This document shows positions 1-9,436 of a stretch of DNA of 64,000 bases, in pieces. Where the stretch lies: contig NZ_LHZU01000146.1 of assembly GCF_001580995.1 (NCBI RefSeq), positions 62,001-126,000 on the forward strand, read 5' to 3'. Positions within the stretch are counted from its first letter, which is position 1, and the number at the start of each line of letters is the position of its first letter. Made by a program: the position numbers and the translations under genes. The notes beneath the pieces were generated by a model. The model did not search any database. It saw nothing but the letters and a program-made list of their open reading frames with translations, and had not been told where the DNA came from. Source of the stretch: Acetobacter senegalensis. GTDB lineage: Bacteria; Pseudomonadota; Alphaproteobacteria; Acetobacterales; Acetobacteraceae.

Positions 1-24
1 CTTGAAAACCGGAAAACCGAATAA
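1..24 (+). other. possible 3' end of an upstream gene
   Basis: Frame 1 reads seven codons and then TAA at 22-24, followed at once by a hairpin. This is what the tail of a gene with its terminator would look like. Seven codons cannot identify a protein, so this is only a suggestion. Confidence 0.2.
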
Positions 25-25
25 G

Positions 26-50
26 GGCAGACTGCTCCGTCCAGTCTGCC
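26..50 (+). terminator. hairpin, possible terminator of the gene left of the window
   Basis: An 8-bp perfect stem (ggcagact 26-33, agtctgcc 43-50) encloses a 9-nt loop just after an in-frame TAA at 22-24. No strong T-run follows, so termination is an inference from position. Confidence 0.35.
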
Positions 51-78
51 ACGCAACTTCTGCATCAGAACCGGCTTA

Positions 79-133
79 GAGACTGTTTGAAATGTCTGTC
101 AGGGCGCGTGGCTGCGCTTTTCAAACAGTTCTC
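79..133. repeat. inverted repeat of an interspersed motif
   Basis: The arm gagactgtttgaaa (79-92) is nearly the exact reverse complement of tttcaaacagttctc (119-133), with one extra base and a 26-nt loop. Related single arms with the core AAC(A/G)GTCTCT occur at 27354-27370 and 54442-54457. It lies 30 bp upstream of the transporter start, so it could be a terminator, a 5'-leader structure or a short dispersed repeat. Confidence 0.4.
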
Positions 134-162
134 AGGCTTTTTAAAAACAACGGAGATCCGGA

Positions 163-1461
163 ATGACCACGGCGCAGCGTCTGCGTGGTATTCTGGCAGG
201 GTCCGCCGGGAACCTGCTGGAATATTATGACTGGTATGTTTACTCCTCTTTCACCATTTACTTCGCACACGCCTTTTTCCCCCGTGGCAATGAAACCGCA
301 GAACTTCTGAACGCTGCCGCCATTTTTGCCGTTGGCTTTTTCATGCGCCCCATCGGCGGCTGGCTGCTGGGCGTAGCGGCTGACCGCTATGGTCGTCGCT
401 GGGCTTTGACACTTTCTGTTACCGCCATGTGCCTGGGCTCTCTCGCCATTGCCGTCTGCCCCACCTATACGCAGATCGGCCTGCTGGCGCCCGCCGTGCT
501 GCTTGTGGCGCGCTTGGTGCAGGGCCTCAGCCTGGGGGGAGAATATGGAGCCTCCGCCACCTATCTGGCGGAGATGTCCAGCCCACAGAACCGCGGTTTC
601 TGGTCCGGTTTTCTCTACGTCACGCTTGTCATGGGCCAGTTGCTCGCGCTCATTATCCTGCTGCTGATGCAGTATGTGTTTCTGACGCCCCATCAGATTG
701 AAGTATGGGGCTGGCGTATTCCCTTCCTGCTGGGTGCTGCTGGTGCAGTGCTGATCTTCTGGCTTCGGCGGCAGATGCAGGAAAGTGAACGCTTTGAGCG
801 CAGCCATGAAAAACATGAACAAGGCGGCCTGCGCGTTCTGCTCCAGCATAAGCGCTCCGTCCTGACCGTATGCGGCATGACGCTGGGTGGCACGGTGGTG
901 TTCTATACGTACACCATCTACATGCAGAAATACCTCGCCAACACGCTTGGTTTCCCCAAGGACACCGCCACGCTGGTGTCCTCCGCGTCACTGCTTGCCT
1001 TCGCATTGATGCAGCCTGCGTTCGGGGCCTTGTCTGACCGGATCGGGCGTAAACCGCTTCTGCTTTATTTTGGCATTTGCGCAACGTTGGGCACTGTTCC
1101 GCTGCTGACACTCCTCTCCGGCGTCCATTCTCCATGGGCAGCCTTCGGGCTGATTACGGGAGCCCTGGGCATTGCCTCCGGCTATACATCCATCAACGCC
1201 ATCGTGAAGGCTGAACTGTTCCCTACGCAGGTCCGTGCATTGGGGGTGGCTCTGCCTTATGCCGTTACCGTTTCCCTGTTCGGGGGTACCACGGAGTATA
1301 TTGCGCTCTGGTGCCGTCAGGCCGGGCATGACATCTGGTTTGCCTATTATGTTTCCATCTGCGCGGCTGTCACATTGCTGACGGTGCTGACCCTGCGCAA
1401 AACCGATCGGCTCAGCGAAGAAAACGGCTCTTCCACGCCTCATACATTACAAAAAAATTAG
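163..1461 (+). CDS. kgtP: MFS 2-oxoglutarate:H+ symporter, KgtP-like
   Basis: A 432-residue, twelve-helix major facilitator protein of the metabolite:H+ symporter subfamily, which imports organic acids or osmolytes with protons across the inner membrane. It matches remembered E. coli KgtP (2-oxoglutarate permease, also 432 residues) through most of its length: the N-terminal GNLLEYYDWYVYS block, MRPIGGWL, LARLxQGLSxGGEYGxSATY and MQKYL. Motif A copies lie at residues 70-79 (GVAADRYGRR) and in the second half (GALSDRIGRK). The start follows a purine-rich cggagatccgga. The gene is monocistronic. Dicarboxylate import fits an acetic acid bacterium, but substrates vary within the subfamily, so 2-oxoglutarate is a likely rather than proven substrate. 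Confidence 0.85.
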   Translation: MTTAQRLRGILAGSAGNLLEYYDWYVYSSFTIYFAHAFFPRGNETAELLNAAAIFAVGFFMRPIGGWLLGVAADRYGRRWALTLSVTAMCLGSLAIAVCPTYTQIGLLAPAVLLVARLVQGLSLGGEYGASATYLAEMSSPQNRGFWSGFLYVTLVMGQLLALIILLLMQYVFLTPHQIEVWGWRIPFLLGAAGAVLIFWLRRQMQESERFERSHEKHEQGGLRVLLQHKRSVLTVCGMTLGGTVVFYTYTIYMQKYLANTLGFPKDTATLVSSASLLAFALMQPAFGALSDRIGRKPLLLYFGICATLGTVPLLTLLSGVHSPWAAFGLITGALGIASGYTSINAIVKAELFPTQVRALGVALPYAVTVSLFGGTTEYIALWCRQAGHDIWFAYYVSICAAVTLLTVLTLRKTDRLSEENGSSTPHTLQKN

Positions 1462-1578
1462 GAAGCGGCCAAAATCGCCCGCAATGGGCCTTTAAATTGC
1501 CATGAGCGAGCGCATTATTTGAAAGCAGAGAAGAGGAGTGGTTCGCCTCTCCCTTCCCGTTTTCAGGAGGCATACATC

Positions 1579-1968
1579 ATGCGCCGTATGACAAAACTTC
1601 TTCTTGCTCTGCCCATTATTGCTGGCACTGCGCTGGCAAGCGTTCCGGCAGCCGAGGCGCATCCTGGCCCCAATTGGGGCGGTGGCCCGCGCTGGCATTC
1701 TCCGCCGCCGCCGCGTGGCTACTGGGGCGGTGGCCCCCGCGGCTGGCACCGGGGTGGAAATGGCGGAGCCATTGCCGGAGCCGTTATTGGTGGGCTGGCT
1801 GTTGGGGCTCTGGCCGGAGCCGCCCTTGGCAATGCAGCACCACCCCCGCCCGTGGCCTATGCGCCGCCGCCACCTCCGCCGCCGCCGGTTTATGCTGTCC
1901 CGGCTGTGCCAGTGGCACCTGCACCCGGCTATTATGCTGCTCCGGGTGGCTATTACTCCGGCTGGTAA
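1579..1968 (+). CDS. small exported glycine-zipper, proline-rich protein
   Basis: A 129-residue protein. I start it at 1579, not at the upstream in-frame start at 1519, because AGGAGG sits 8 nt before this ATG and a good signal peptide begins here (residues 1-27, cleavage after AEA). The mature part is Gly/Pro/Trp/His-rich, then a glycine zipper (residues 62-84, repeated GxxxG and AxxxG), a polyproline run (about 95-103) and a Tyr/Gly-rich end. Glycine-zipper segments insert in or associate with membranes, so an envelope location is likely. Function is unknown. Two hairpins follow it (1997-2019 and 2112-2141). Confidence 0.75.
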   Translation: MRRMTKLLLALPIIAGTALASVPAAEAHPGPNWGGGPRWHSPPPPRGYWGGGPRGWHRGGNGGAIAGAVIGGLAVGALAGAALGNAAPPPPVAYAPPPPPPPPVYAVPAVPVAPAPGYYAAPGGYYSGW

Positions 1969-2111
1969 GACCCAGCCGGTTTCCGACTTTTTCTTCCCCA
2001 GCCGCACGGTTTGGCTGGGTTCATCCTGCTGAGCCACATCATCAGGAAATCTTACAGCGTCGGCTGGAAGCTGCATCTCGCCTCGCAGCTCAGGATCAAT
2101 CAGCGGGGGCT

Positions 2112-2141
2112 GACTATGGGCCTGAATGCAGCCCCATAGTC
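2112..2141. terminator. hairpin between convergent genes
   Basis: A 9-bp perfect stem (gactatggg 2112-2120, cccatagtc 2133-2141) lies between the convergent glycine-zipper gene and bcp, followed on the plus strand by tttg. A weaker stem (cccagcc/ggctggg, 1997-2019) lies just upstream. Either could end the plus-strand transcript. Confidence 0.45.
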
Positions 2142-2164
2142 TTTGTGCCCCGCAGATATATGAC

Positions 2165-2641
2165 TTACAGAGCTTGCGCCGCTTCCAGCACAGCCTCAAC
2201 ATGCCCCGGCACTTTGACCTTACGCCAGATGCGGGCAATTTTACCATCTGCGCCAATCAGAAACGTTGTACGATCAATACCCATATAGGTTTTTCCGTAC
2301 AGAGACTTCTCTCCCCACACGCCATAGGCTTCCGTCACGTCTCCTTTTTCATCAGATGCAAGCGGAAAGGTGAGATCAAATTTATCGGCAAAAGCATCCA
2401 GCTTTTTCACGGGATCACGAGAGACGCCAATAACGCTCAAACCGGCAGACTCAAACTGCTTTAGCGCCTCATTAAACCCGCATGCTTCCTTCGTGCAGCC
2501 GGGCGTGTCTGCCTTGGGGTAGAAATAGAGCACAAAGGGTTTGCCTTTAAAGTCAGCAAAGCTGACATGGCGGTCACGGCTGGCTGGCATGGAAAAATCA
2601 GGGGCGATATCCCCTTCCTGTAAAATCTGTTCATCGGCCAT
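2165..2641 (-). CDS. bcp: thioredoxin-dependent thiol peroxidase Bcp (atypical 2-Cys peroxiredoxin)
   Basis: A 158-residue cytoplasmic peroxiredoxin of the Bcp/PrxQ group, full length for the family (about 155). It reduces H2O2 and organic hydroperoxides using thioredoxin. The motif YPKADTPGCTKEAC places the peroxidatic Cys at 49 and the resolving Cys at 54, the normal five-residue spacing of the intramolecular-disulfide type. Thr46, Pro47 and the later Arg (around 118-124) complete the usual active-site pattern. Transcribed alone on the minus strand; its promoter must lie in 2642-2975. Protection against peroxide fits an obligate aerobe that oxidises ethanol and sugars. Confidence 0.93.
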   Translation of the reverse strand: MADEQILQEGDIAPDFSMPASRDRHVSFADFKGKPFVLYFYPKADTPGCTKEACGFNEALKQFESAGLSVIGVSRDPVKKLDAFADKFDLTFPLASDEKGDVTEAYGVWGEKSLYGKTYMGIDRTTFLIGADGKIARIWRKVKVPGHVEAVLEAAQAL

Positions 2642-2975
2642 GCTGGTTCTCCTTGTTCCGCGCGTTAGGGCACACGCTGTCTCTCAACCGTAGCGGCCAC
2701 AGGCGCAAACCGGAAGACACGCTTGCGGCAGCCTTCCGGCTTTCGCTCTCCCTAGAATGCAGTCAATGCCACACTGGCAGCCGCATCAAGCCGAGCATCT
2801 GAAAACATCGTCAGATTGGACTGGCTGCGCTTTCCGCGACCCAATGAAAATCAAGAATGTCCGTCCAGTCCTTCGTCTTGAGCTTGGAGGAGGACCCGCG
2901 TTCACTCCCCATCTTCCTCAACCCTTGACGTTAGTCTGCCCCTGATGGCTGCCGGAAGCCCCAACGCACACCGTC
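2642..2975. other. intergenic, bcp upstream region
   Basis: 334 bp between the end of glnE and the start of bcp, both minus strand. It should hold the bcp promoter. A 62-codon plus-strand ORF at 2757-2945 has no ribosome site or recognisable composition, and I do not accept it. Nothing else was seen. Confidence 0.5.
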
Positions 2976-5900
2976 CTACGTATGGGAATGCGGAAGGTTC
3001 GCTTCCACCATCACTTCGGCGAAGGCGTCTCCCTCCGCCACAGGGCCAACCACTCGGGCAAAACAGGCCCGCACATTGCGCGCCAGAGCTGTTGTGCGCG
3101 TGAGAAGTGTGACCACGCTTTCCATCTCCATGGCGTGAAGCAGAACAGCCAAGGTTGGCGGTGCAAGCTCCCGCTCCAGATCAAGCGGAGGAACCGGTCC
3201 GCACAGCAGACGCAGCAGACACTGGAGTCGCCGCCAGACGGCATCTGCCTCCAGCAGAAGGGCTGTGTCGTCAGGTGTTAGTAATCCAGCCTTACCCAGC
3301 CGGGTCAACGCCCGACGGGTGCAGGGATCACGCACACTTCTATCAGCCGCCACCAGTTGCAGGCTCTGGGCTACAAATTCCACTTCTATCAGGCCGCCTG
3401 CGCGCCGTTTGATATCCCATGGGCTGGAAGCAGGCAGATCGCGCGCCAGACGGGCCCGCATGGCCCGCGCATCTTCAAGCACGCCTGCGGGCACCGGAGC
3501 CTTGCTTTGTATCTCACCATCCAGAATACGCCGCAGATCGTCCTGCACCTCCCGCTTCAGGCCAACCGGCGCGCTGATGATACGGGCGCGCGTCAACGCC
3601 ATGCGCTCCCACGTCCAGGCGGCCTCCGTATGATATTTCAGAAAGGCACGGCGTGACACAGCCACTGGCCCCGCTGCGCCGGAGGGCCGCAACCGCATAT
3701 CTACGGCATAAAGCGGCCCCTCCGGCCCCGGGGCGGTTAGCGCTGCAATAAACGCATGCGCCAGACGCGTATAATATTGGGCCACGGCAACGGAGCGCGG
3801 GGCGGCCAATACAAGCCCTTCCGGCGTTTTCTGCGGCGGAGTTCTAGGCACAATACTGGCCTGAACCTCTTCCGGGTGGTCAAATATCAAAAGCAGATCA
3901 AGGTCTGAACCGGGCATCATTTCTCTGGAACCCGCCTTGCCCAGAGCAATAACCGTTATGCCACCACCGGGCACGCGCCCGTAACGGCGCACGTGATCTT
4001 TCTCTACCGCATGTTTTAGCACGATCATGATGGTATCAGCCAAGGCGGTGCGCGCACGCTCGGCCTCATTTTCGCTCATGCGCCCTTCCAGCACGGCTAC
4101 GGAAAGGCGAAACTCTTCTCCGCGCAGCAAGGGGCGCAGAGCAGTCACCAGCAGGTCTGTATGCTCCACTTCCGCCGCCAACTGGCGCAGGCGGGCCTGC
4201 ACGTTCCGCCCCTCTTCCGGTTCAGGCTCCAACAAGCCTTCAAGTGCTGAAGGCGTATCTGCCAGATGGTTGGCCAGAAAGGCAGAGGCATCAAAAAGGG
4301 CGGCAATACGGTCTATCAGCGCCGGATTGCGTTCAAACAGGGAGAGAAGCTGCACCCCGGCATGTTGACGGGCCAGCAAGGTATCAAACCGCCGTAAGCA
4401 GGCCAGCGGGTTACTGCGCGCGGCAAAGCTGGCCAGCAAGGCAGGTAACAGAGCCCGCAGCAGCGCATGGGCCCGCTCAGACCGCAGCGCCCGCAGACTG
4501 TTGCCTTGCCAGCGGGCCAGAACCTGCGCGGCTTCTGCCGCCTGATCGGCCGGAAAACCGACATTCTGAAGCAGCGTGGGGGAGTTTTCATCGTCCGGCG
4601 CAATGGCCAGCAGGGCCGTTTCCGCGTCTTCCGCCGCCTGTGGCTGGCTGACAAAATGGCGCTCAAAAATACGCCTTGCTTCACGCATACGCGGCAGCAG
4701 GTCCAGTGCCAGAGCTTCACCGTCTGCATAGTTCATGAACACGGCAAACGCGTGAAAGGCCTCCGGCTGTTCGGGCAGGGAGTGTGTCTGGTGGTCGGCC
4801 CGCATTTGCAGCCGGTGCTCGGCATCCCGCAGCAGGCGATAGGTGCGGGCCAGAACCTCGGCTTCCTCCCGCGGGATGTAAGCTGAGCCCACCAGTTTTT
4901 TCAGCGCGCCGAAGGTTGTTTTCTCACGCAAAGCAGGCACGCGACCACCCCACACAAGCTGCATGGCCTGCGCAATAAACTCAATTTCCCGAATACCGCC
5001 CTGCCCCAGCTTCAGGTTATGGCCTAGTAGCCATTGCATGCTGGCGGCTGGATCAGCCAGCACACTGTCTGGCATCTCGGCAAGGCCGGTGCGCCCGACA
5101 TTGCGGTAACGGTCAATCCGCGCCTTCATGGTGTGGATATCGTCAATCAGCGCGAAATCAAGATGCCGGCGCCAGACAAAAGGGCGGATGGCCGCCAGAA
5201 AATCCCGCCCCAGCTTGAGGTCTCCCGCCACCGGGCGCGCCTTGATCATGGCGGCGCGTTCCCACGTCTGGCCAAGGCTTTCATAATACAGGATGGCAGC
5301 CTGCACCGAGACTGCGGCTGGCGTGGAAGATGGGTCCGGCCTCAGACGAAGATCGGTACGGAAAACGTAGCCATTCGCATCCCGCGCTTCCATGAGGCTG
5401 ACAAGATCGCTAGTCATACGGATGAACACGCGCCGCACGGCATCCGGCTGCTTGTGACCTGAGGGGTCATACAGCACCATCAGGTCTATATCGGAGGAGA
5501 AATTCAGTTCCCGTGCCCCGAGCTTTCCCATCGCCAGAACAAAAAAACCACAACCGTATGTCGGGCGTTTGGGGTCACGTAACTGAAGCTGACCGGATTG
5601 ATGGGCGACCCATAACAAATGCCTGACCGAGACCTCCAACGCGGCCTCAGCCAGACGGCTGAGCGTTTGCGTTACGTCTTCCAGCGGCCAGAACCCGCCC
5701 AGATCAGCCACGGCACACAGCAGGGCCACCTGTTTTTTGGCACGCCGGAGTGTGGCGGCAACATACTCTCGCCCAGATGTAATGTCACACGCAGCCAATG
5801 CCGCAAACGCGTCTTTCGCGCAGGCCTCCGGGCCGTCCTGCAACAAGGCGGCAAAGGAGAGCGGATCTTGCCGGGCCAGATCAGACAGATACGGGCTGTT

Positions 5901-6128
5901 GCCCCCAAGGCAGGCCACCAGTTCCATGGCCCCCGGCAGTTCAAGAACCTCCCCCCGGCCCACATCCCGCAGAAGGGTGATCATGTCGTCCTCAAGATGC
6001 TGGGCGGCCTGCGCATCCGCCGCAGCGGGCCAACTGGCATCCGGCCAGACGCGATGCTCACCACGACGGGCGCGTACATCCTTGAACTGGGGCACATGTT
6101 TAAACTGGGACTGAATAACAGGCGTCAT
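2976..6128 (-). CDS. glnE: bifunctional glutamine synthetase adenylyltransferase/adenylyl-removing enzyme GlnE
   Basis: A 1050-residue enzyme that adenylylates glutamine synthetase to lower its activity when nitrogen is plentiful and deadenylylates it when nitrogen is scarce, answering to PII. Two nucleotidyltransferase domains are visible. The N-terminal (adenylyl-removing) domain has GKLGARELNFSSDIDL at residues 201-216. The C-terminal (adenylylating) domain, around residue 740, has GKAGSREMMPGSDLDL. Each keeps the paired Asp (DID, DLD) that binds metal. Helical GlnD-UR_UTase-like segments follow each. It is somewhat longer than E. coli GlnE (946). Its start is only 38 bp from the divergent AsmA-like gene. 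Confidence 0.95.
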   Translation of the reverse strand: MTPVIQSQFKHVPQFKDVRARRGEHRVWPDASWPAAADAQAAQHLEDDMITLLRDVGRGEVLELPGAMELVACLGGNSPYLSDLARQDPLSFAALLQDGPEACAKDAFAALAACDITSGREYVAATLRRAKKQVALLCAVADLGGFWPLEDVTQTLSRLAEAALEVSVRHLLWVAHQSGQLQLRDPKRPTYGCGFFVLAMGKLGARELNFSSDIDLMVLYDPSGHKQPDAVRRVFIRMTSDLVSLMEARDANGYVFRTDLRLRPDPSSTPAAVSVQAAILYYESLGQTWERAAMIKARPVAGDLKLGRDFLAAIRPFVWRRHLDFALIDDIHTMKARIDRYRNVGRTGLAEMPDSVLADPAASMQWLLGHNLKLGQGGIREIEFIAQAMQLVWGGRVPALREKTTFGALKKLVGSAYIPREEAEVLARTYRLLRDAEHRLQMRADHQTHSLPEQPEAFHAFAVFMNYADGEALALDLLPRMREARRIFERHFVSQPQAAEDAETALLAIAPDDENSPTLLQNVGFPADQAAEAAQVLARWQGNSLRALRSERAHALLRALLPALLASFAARSNPLACLRRFDTLLARQHAGVQLLSLFERNPALIDRIAALFDASAFLANHLADTPSALEGLLEPEPEEGRNVQARLRQLAAEVEHTDLLVTALRPLLRGEEFRLSVAVLEGRMSENEAERARTALADTIMIVLKHAVEKDHVRRYGRVPGGGITVIALGKAGSREMMPGSDLDLLLIFDHPEEVQASIVPRTPPQKTPEGLVLAAPRSVAVAQYYTRLAHAFIAALTAPGPEGPLYAVDMRLRPSGAAGPVAVSRRAFLKYHTEAAWTWERMALTRARIISAPVGLKREVQDDLRRILDGEIQSKAPVPAGVLEDARAMRARLARDLPASSPWDIKRRAGGLIEVEFVAQSLQLVAADRSVRDPCTRRALTRLGKAGLLTPDDTALLLEADAVWRRLQCLLRLLCGPVPPLDLERELAPPTLAVLLHAMEMESVVTLLTRTTALARNVRACFARVVGPVAEGDAFAEVMVEANLPHSHT

Positions 6129-6166
6129 GGTCTGACCATTCTGGTGAAGGACGAAGGGTTGCTGCG

Positions 6167-9100
6167 TTGACTTCCACAGGTCAAGACCTGCGCCGCCCGC
6201 TGCATAAGCGGGTTTTGCGTGTTTTAACTGTTCTGGCGCTGGCCGTCCTGCTTCTTCCGTTTCTGGTGGTGGCGGGACTTATGCTCCGCATGGTATTCGG
6301 GCCGGTCAACATCACACCTCTGGCGCGCCCGTTCCTGCCGGTAACCGTCATGCCGGGTGCCCCCCACCAGCCGCCTGCCGCACGTCTTACACTCGGCCGG
6401 GCGGAACTGCGTTGGAATGGTCTGCATGATGGCTGGAGCACGCCTGTTATGCTTGATCTGCATAACCTGCGTATTCTCAAAACAGACAGCACCCCGCCCG
6501 ACACAATTGAAGATGCCCGTATCACACTGGCACCGCTGGCCATGTTGCATGGCTCTCTTGCCTTGCGGACAGTGGATATTGAGGGCGTGCGTCTTGCGCT
6601 GCGCCGGGGCAAGGATGGCAGCGTAGGGCTGGACGTGAATGCTCCCTCCGTTCCACCCGATCAGTCACAGAACAATGCACTTGATCCGCTAGGCATTGAG
6701 CGGCTGAGCGTTCACAACGCCCGGGTAACGGTCAATGATCAGCTTACCGGCACCCGCTGGCTTGCCACGCCGTTTGACACTACCCTGCATCTTCTTCCCG
6801 TAGCGGGCAAAAATGGCGTGACGGGCACTGTCACGTTCAGCATCACCGGCGAGGAAACGCATGCCCGGCTGGATCTGACTGCATCGGGCACCCGCACACC
6901 TGAAAATACGGTTACGTGGCATCTATCTGTTGCCCCCACGCAACCGGCTGGTTTTGCCAAGCTGAGCCCCGCCCTGAAAGATGTGGGGAATACGGTCAGC
7001 CTGAACGGCGATGCCATTTTTGCACCCGCGCCACATAGTTTCTGGCTGCTGCCACATGCGCTGGATCTGCTGGCAGATATTGGCAAAGGACCGCTGACTG
7101 TCGCCCATTCGCACTACCTGCTGAACCACGGCACAGCAGCCGTGCATCTGGACCTCAACCACGCCTCGCAGTCTCATATTCCGGCAACGCTCTCCCTCAC
7201 CGCCCTGCGGCTTGATCTGCTTGACCCCAATCAGCCCGACGCCACAACAGAAGGTATTACCGTCAACGGTCATGCCACGCTCAGCGCCTCTGACCTGTTC
7301 AGTCCTCAGGCGCTTTCCGGCCAGGCAAGCCTTGAAATACCGCAGATTGATTTTGCCAATATTGCCCAGTTCTGGCCGGAAAAAGCCGCGAAGGGTGGCC
7401 GACTGTGGGTGAAGAAGAACATCACGCAGGGGCTGGCGCATGATCTGCATGTGGCTGCCAGCCTGCATAGTGATACAGGCTGGAATGGTCTGAATGTCAC
7501 GGGCATTACCGGCGGCGTGGACGCTACGGGCCTGACTGTCCACTGGTTGCGGCCCATCTCCCCCCTACAGGGGATGAATGCCCATCTGGAAGTGGATGGG
7601 ATGGATAAGCTCCACATCACATTTGACCACGCCTACCAACTGGTGAACCGTGCGGATAAAAATGTGGGCGCGACCGGCATTGGCCGGGTGGAGGCCGGGC
7701 CGGGCTCCATGGATATCACCGGGCTCACCAAAAAAGATCAGGACGGCACGATCAAAACCGCTTTGCGCGGCAATCTGCGCGATATTCTGGCTCTACTGGC
7801 CGAACCGCGGCTGCATCTTCTCTCACGCCACCCGATCAGCTTTACAAAACCATCGGGCAATGCGTCTGTCATGCTCTCTCTCACCTTACCGCTTGAGAGC
7901 GATGTCACGACCGATCAGATGACCATCAATGCCCACGCCGATCTGACCCGCACCTATCTGGGTAATGTTGTCATGGGCCGGGCCATCACCAATGGCCGCA
8001 TCCAGATTGATGCCACCGCCCAGAACCTGAACCTGACCGGTCATGCCGCATTAAGCAGTCTTCCGTCTGATGTCAGCTATTTCATGGATTTCCGCGCCCT
8101 CGCCCCGACCGAGGTTGCGGAGAAAGCCCATGTCATCACCCACATTACGCCCGCCACGGCCATTGCCAGTGGTTTTGCCGTAGGGGACCATTTTTACGGG
8201 AACGCTGAACTTCAGACAGATTATACGCGCCTCGCCAATAACACGGGAAAGGTTGAGCTTGCCCTGAACCTGACACCCGCAAAAATTCTCATCCCGCTAT
8301 GGCACAAGGCCGCAGGGCGCAAGGCGCAGGTTTCGGCTGAACTGGCGCTGGTGGATGGGCATATCACGGCCGTCAACAAACTGCTGGCGACAGGCCCCAA
8401 TCTGGATGTACGCGGACAGGCCCGCCTGCGCCCCAACCGCCCGCCTGAACTGCTGATTTCCTCTTTCCGGATTGATCGATCCACCGGGCACGCCCGGCTG
8501 GTGCTCCCATACGCCGCGCAAGACAAGACCATCCGCGTTGGCGTCTATGCCTCCACGCTGGACCTCTCTCCCCTGATGGAAGGAGACCCCACAGCCCCCA
8601 AACCCGCCAGCACCGGATACCATGTGCCAGAAGCGGCAACCGGCACCATCCACGGGCCGCCGGGAAATGCGTGGGTTATTGATCTGCAGGCGGATTCCCT
8701 GTTCTACAACCAGACCCGGCAGCCCCTGAAAGGTGTGAAGGCCCATTTTGAAGACAACGGCATGCGGCTGGAAAGCATGCATTTCACCATGCGCGGCCCC
8801 TCGCCGGTTGCCATGCATCTCACACCCAACGGCAGCAAACGCAGCCTGCATGTCGCTATTCCCGACATGGGCGCTTTTCTGGCAGCGTTCAACATTCTGC
8901 CCAACGTGGAAGGCGGGCAGGCTACCCTTCAAGGCAACTTTGACGATACCTTGCCCTCAGCCCCCTTCAAGGGCGTGCTGAACATCACACCTTTTGTTCT
9001 GACAAAAACACCCAGCACGGTGCTGATCGCCCGCAACCTCTCCCTTTACGGATGGATCAACGCCCGCAAAGCGCCGGAATTTGAAATCTCTCACCTGACC

Positions 9101-9415
9101 ATGCCCGTCACCTTCAAGGATGGCGTTCTGGGCATTCAGGATGGACGCGCAGGAAATGATGCCTTGGGCGCTACGCTGGAAGGCAAGATTGATCTGGACC
9201 GCAACGTGCTTGATCTGAACGGCACGGTGGTACCTGCCTTTGCCATCAACAAGCTGCCGGGCAAGCTACCTGCCATTGGCCGGTTGTTCAGCCCCGAAAA
9301 GGATGGAGGGCTTGTCGCCATGAAATTTGGCATTTCCGGCAAGCTGGACAACCCGGATCTTCACGTGAACCCGTATTCCATCTTCCTGCCCGGGATGTTG
9401 CGCAAGCTGTTCTAG
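6167..9415 (+). CDS. AsmA/YhdP-family inter-membrane protein
   Basis: A 1082-residue protein with one N-terminal membrane helix (about residues 17-40) and a very long periplasmic part rich in beta structure. It has repeated (D/N)-x-(T/S) beta segments, a DUF3971-like middle and an AsmA-like C-terminal region (around 930-1060). Family members (YhdP, TamB, AsmA) form grooved beta rods thought to move phospholipid between inner and outer membranes. The start is TTG at 6167, supported by AGGG at 6155-6158 eight bases upstream; no ATG precedes the membrane helix. Specific substrate unknown. The domain family is assigned from composition and architecture, so it could be closer to AsmA2 than YhdP. 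Confidence 0.8.
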   Translation: MTSTGQDLRRPLHKRVLRVLTVLALAVLLLPFLVVAGLMLRMVFGPVNITPLARPFLPVTVMPGAPHQPPAARLTLGRAELRWNGLHDGWSTPVMLDLHNLRILKTDSTPPDTIEDARITLAPLAMLHGSLALRTVDIEGVRLALRRGKDGSVGLDVNAPSVPPDQSQNNALDPLGIERLSVHNARVTVNDQLTGTRWLATPFDTTLHLLPVAGKNGVTGTVTFSITGEETHARLDLTASGTRTPENTVTWHLSVAPTQPAGFAKLSPALKDVGNTVSLNGDAIFAPAPHSFWLLPHALDLLADIGKGPLTVAHSHYLLNHGTAAVHLDLNHASQSHIPATLSLTALRLDLLDPNQPDATTEGITVNGHATLSASDLFSPQALSGQASLEIPQIDFANIAQFWPEKAAKGGRLWVKKNITQGLAHDLHVAASLHSDTGWNGLNVTGITGGVDATGLTVHWLRPISPLQGMNAHLEVDGMDKLHITFDHAYQLVNRADKNVGATGIGRVEAGPGSMDITGLTKKDQDGTIKTALRGNLRDILALLAEPRLHLLSRHPISFTKPSGNASVMLSLTLPLESDVTTDQMTINAHADLTRTYLGNVVMGRAITNGRIQIDATAQNLNLTGHAALSSLPSDVSYFMDFRALAPTEVAEKAHVITHITPATAIASGFAVGDHFYGNAELQTDYTRLANNTGKVELALNLTPAKILIPLWHKAAGRKAQVSAELALVDGHITAVNKLLATGPNLDVRGQARLRPNRPPELLISSFRIDRSTGHARLVLPYAAQDKTIRVGVYASTLDLSPLMEGDPTAPKPASTGYHVPEAATGTIHGPPGNAWVIDLQADSLFYNQTRQPLKGVKAHFEDNGMRLESMHFTMRGPSPVAMHLTPNGSKRSLHVAIPDMGAFLAAFNILPNVEGGQATLQGNFDDTLPSAPFKGVLNITPFVLTKTPSTVLIARNLSLYGWINARKAPEFEISHLTMPVTFKDGVLGIQDGRAGNDALGATLEGKIDLDRNVLDLNGTVVPAFAINKLPGKLPAIGRLFSPEKDGGLVAMKFGISGKLDNPDLHVNPYSIFLPGMLRKLF

Positions 9416-9436
9416 AAGCCCCACTTCCCGAAAAAA

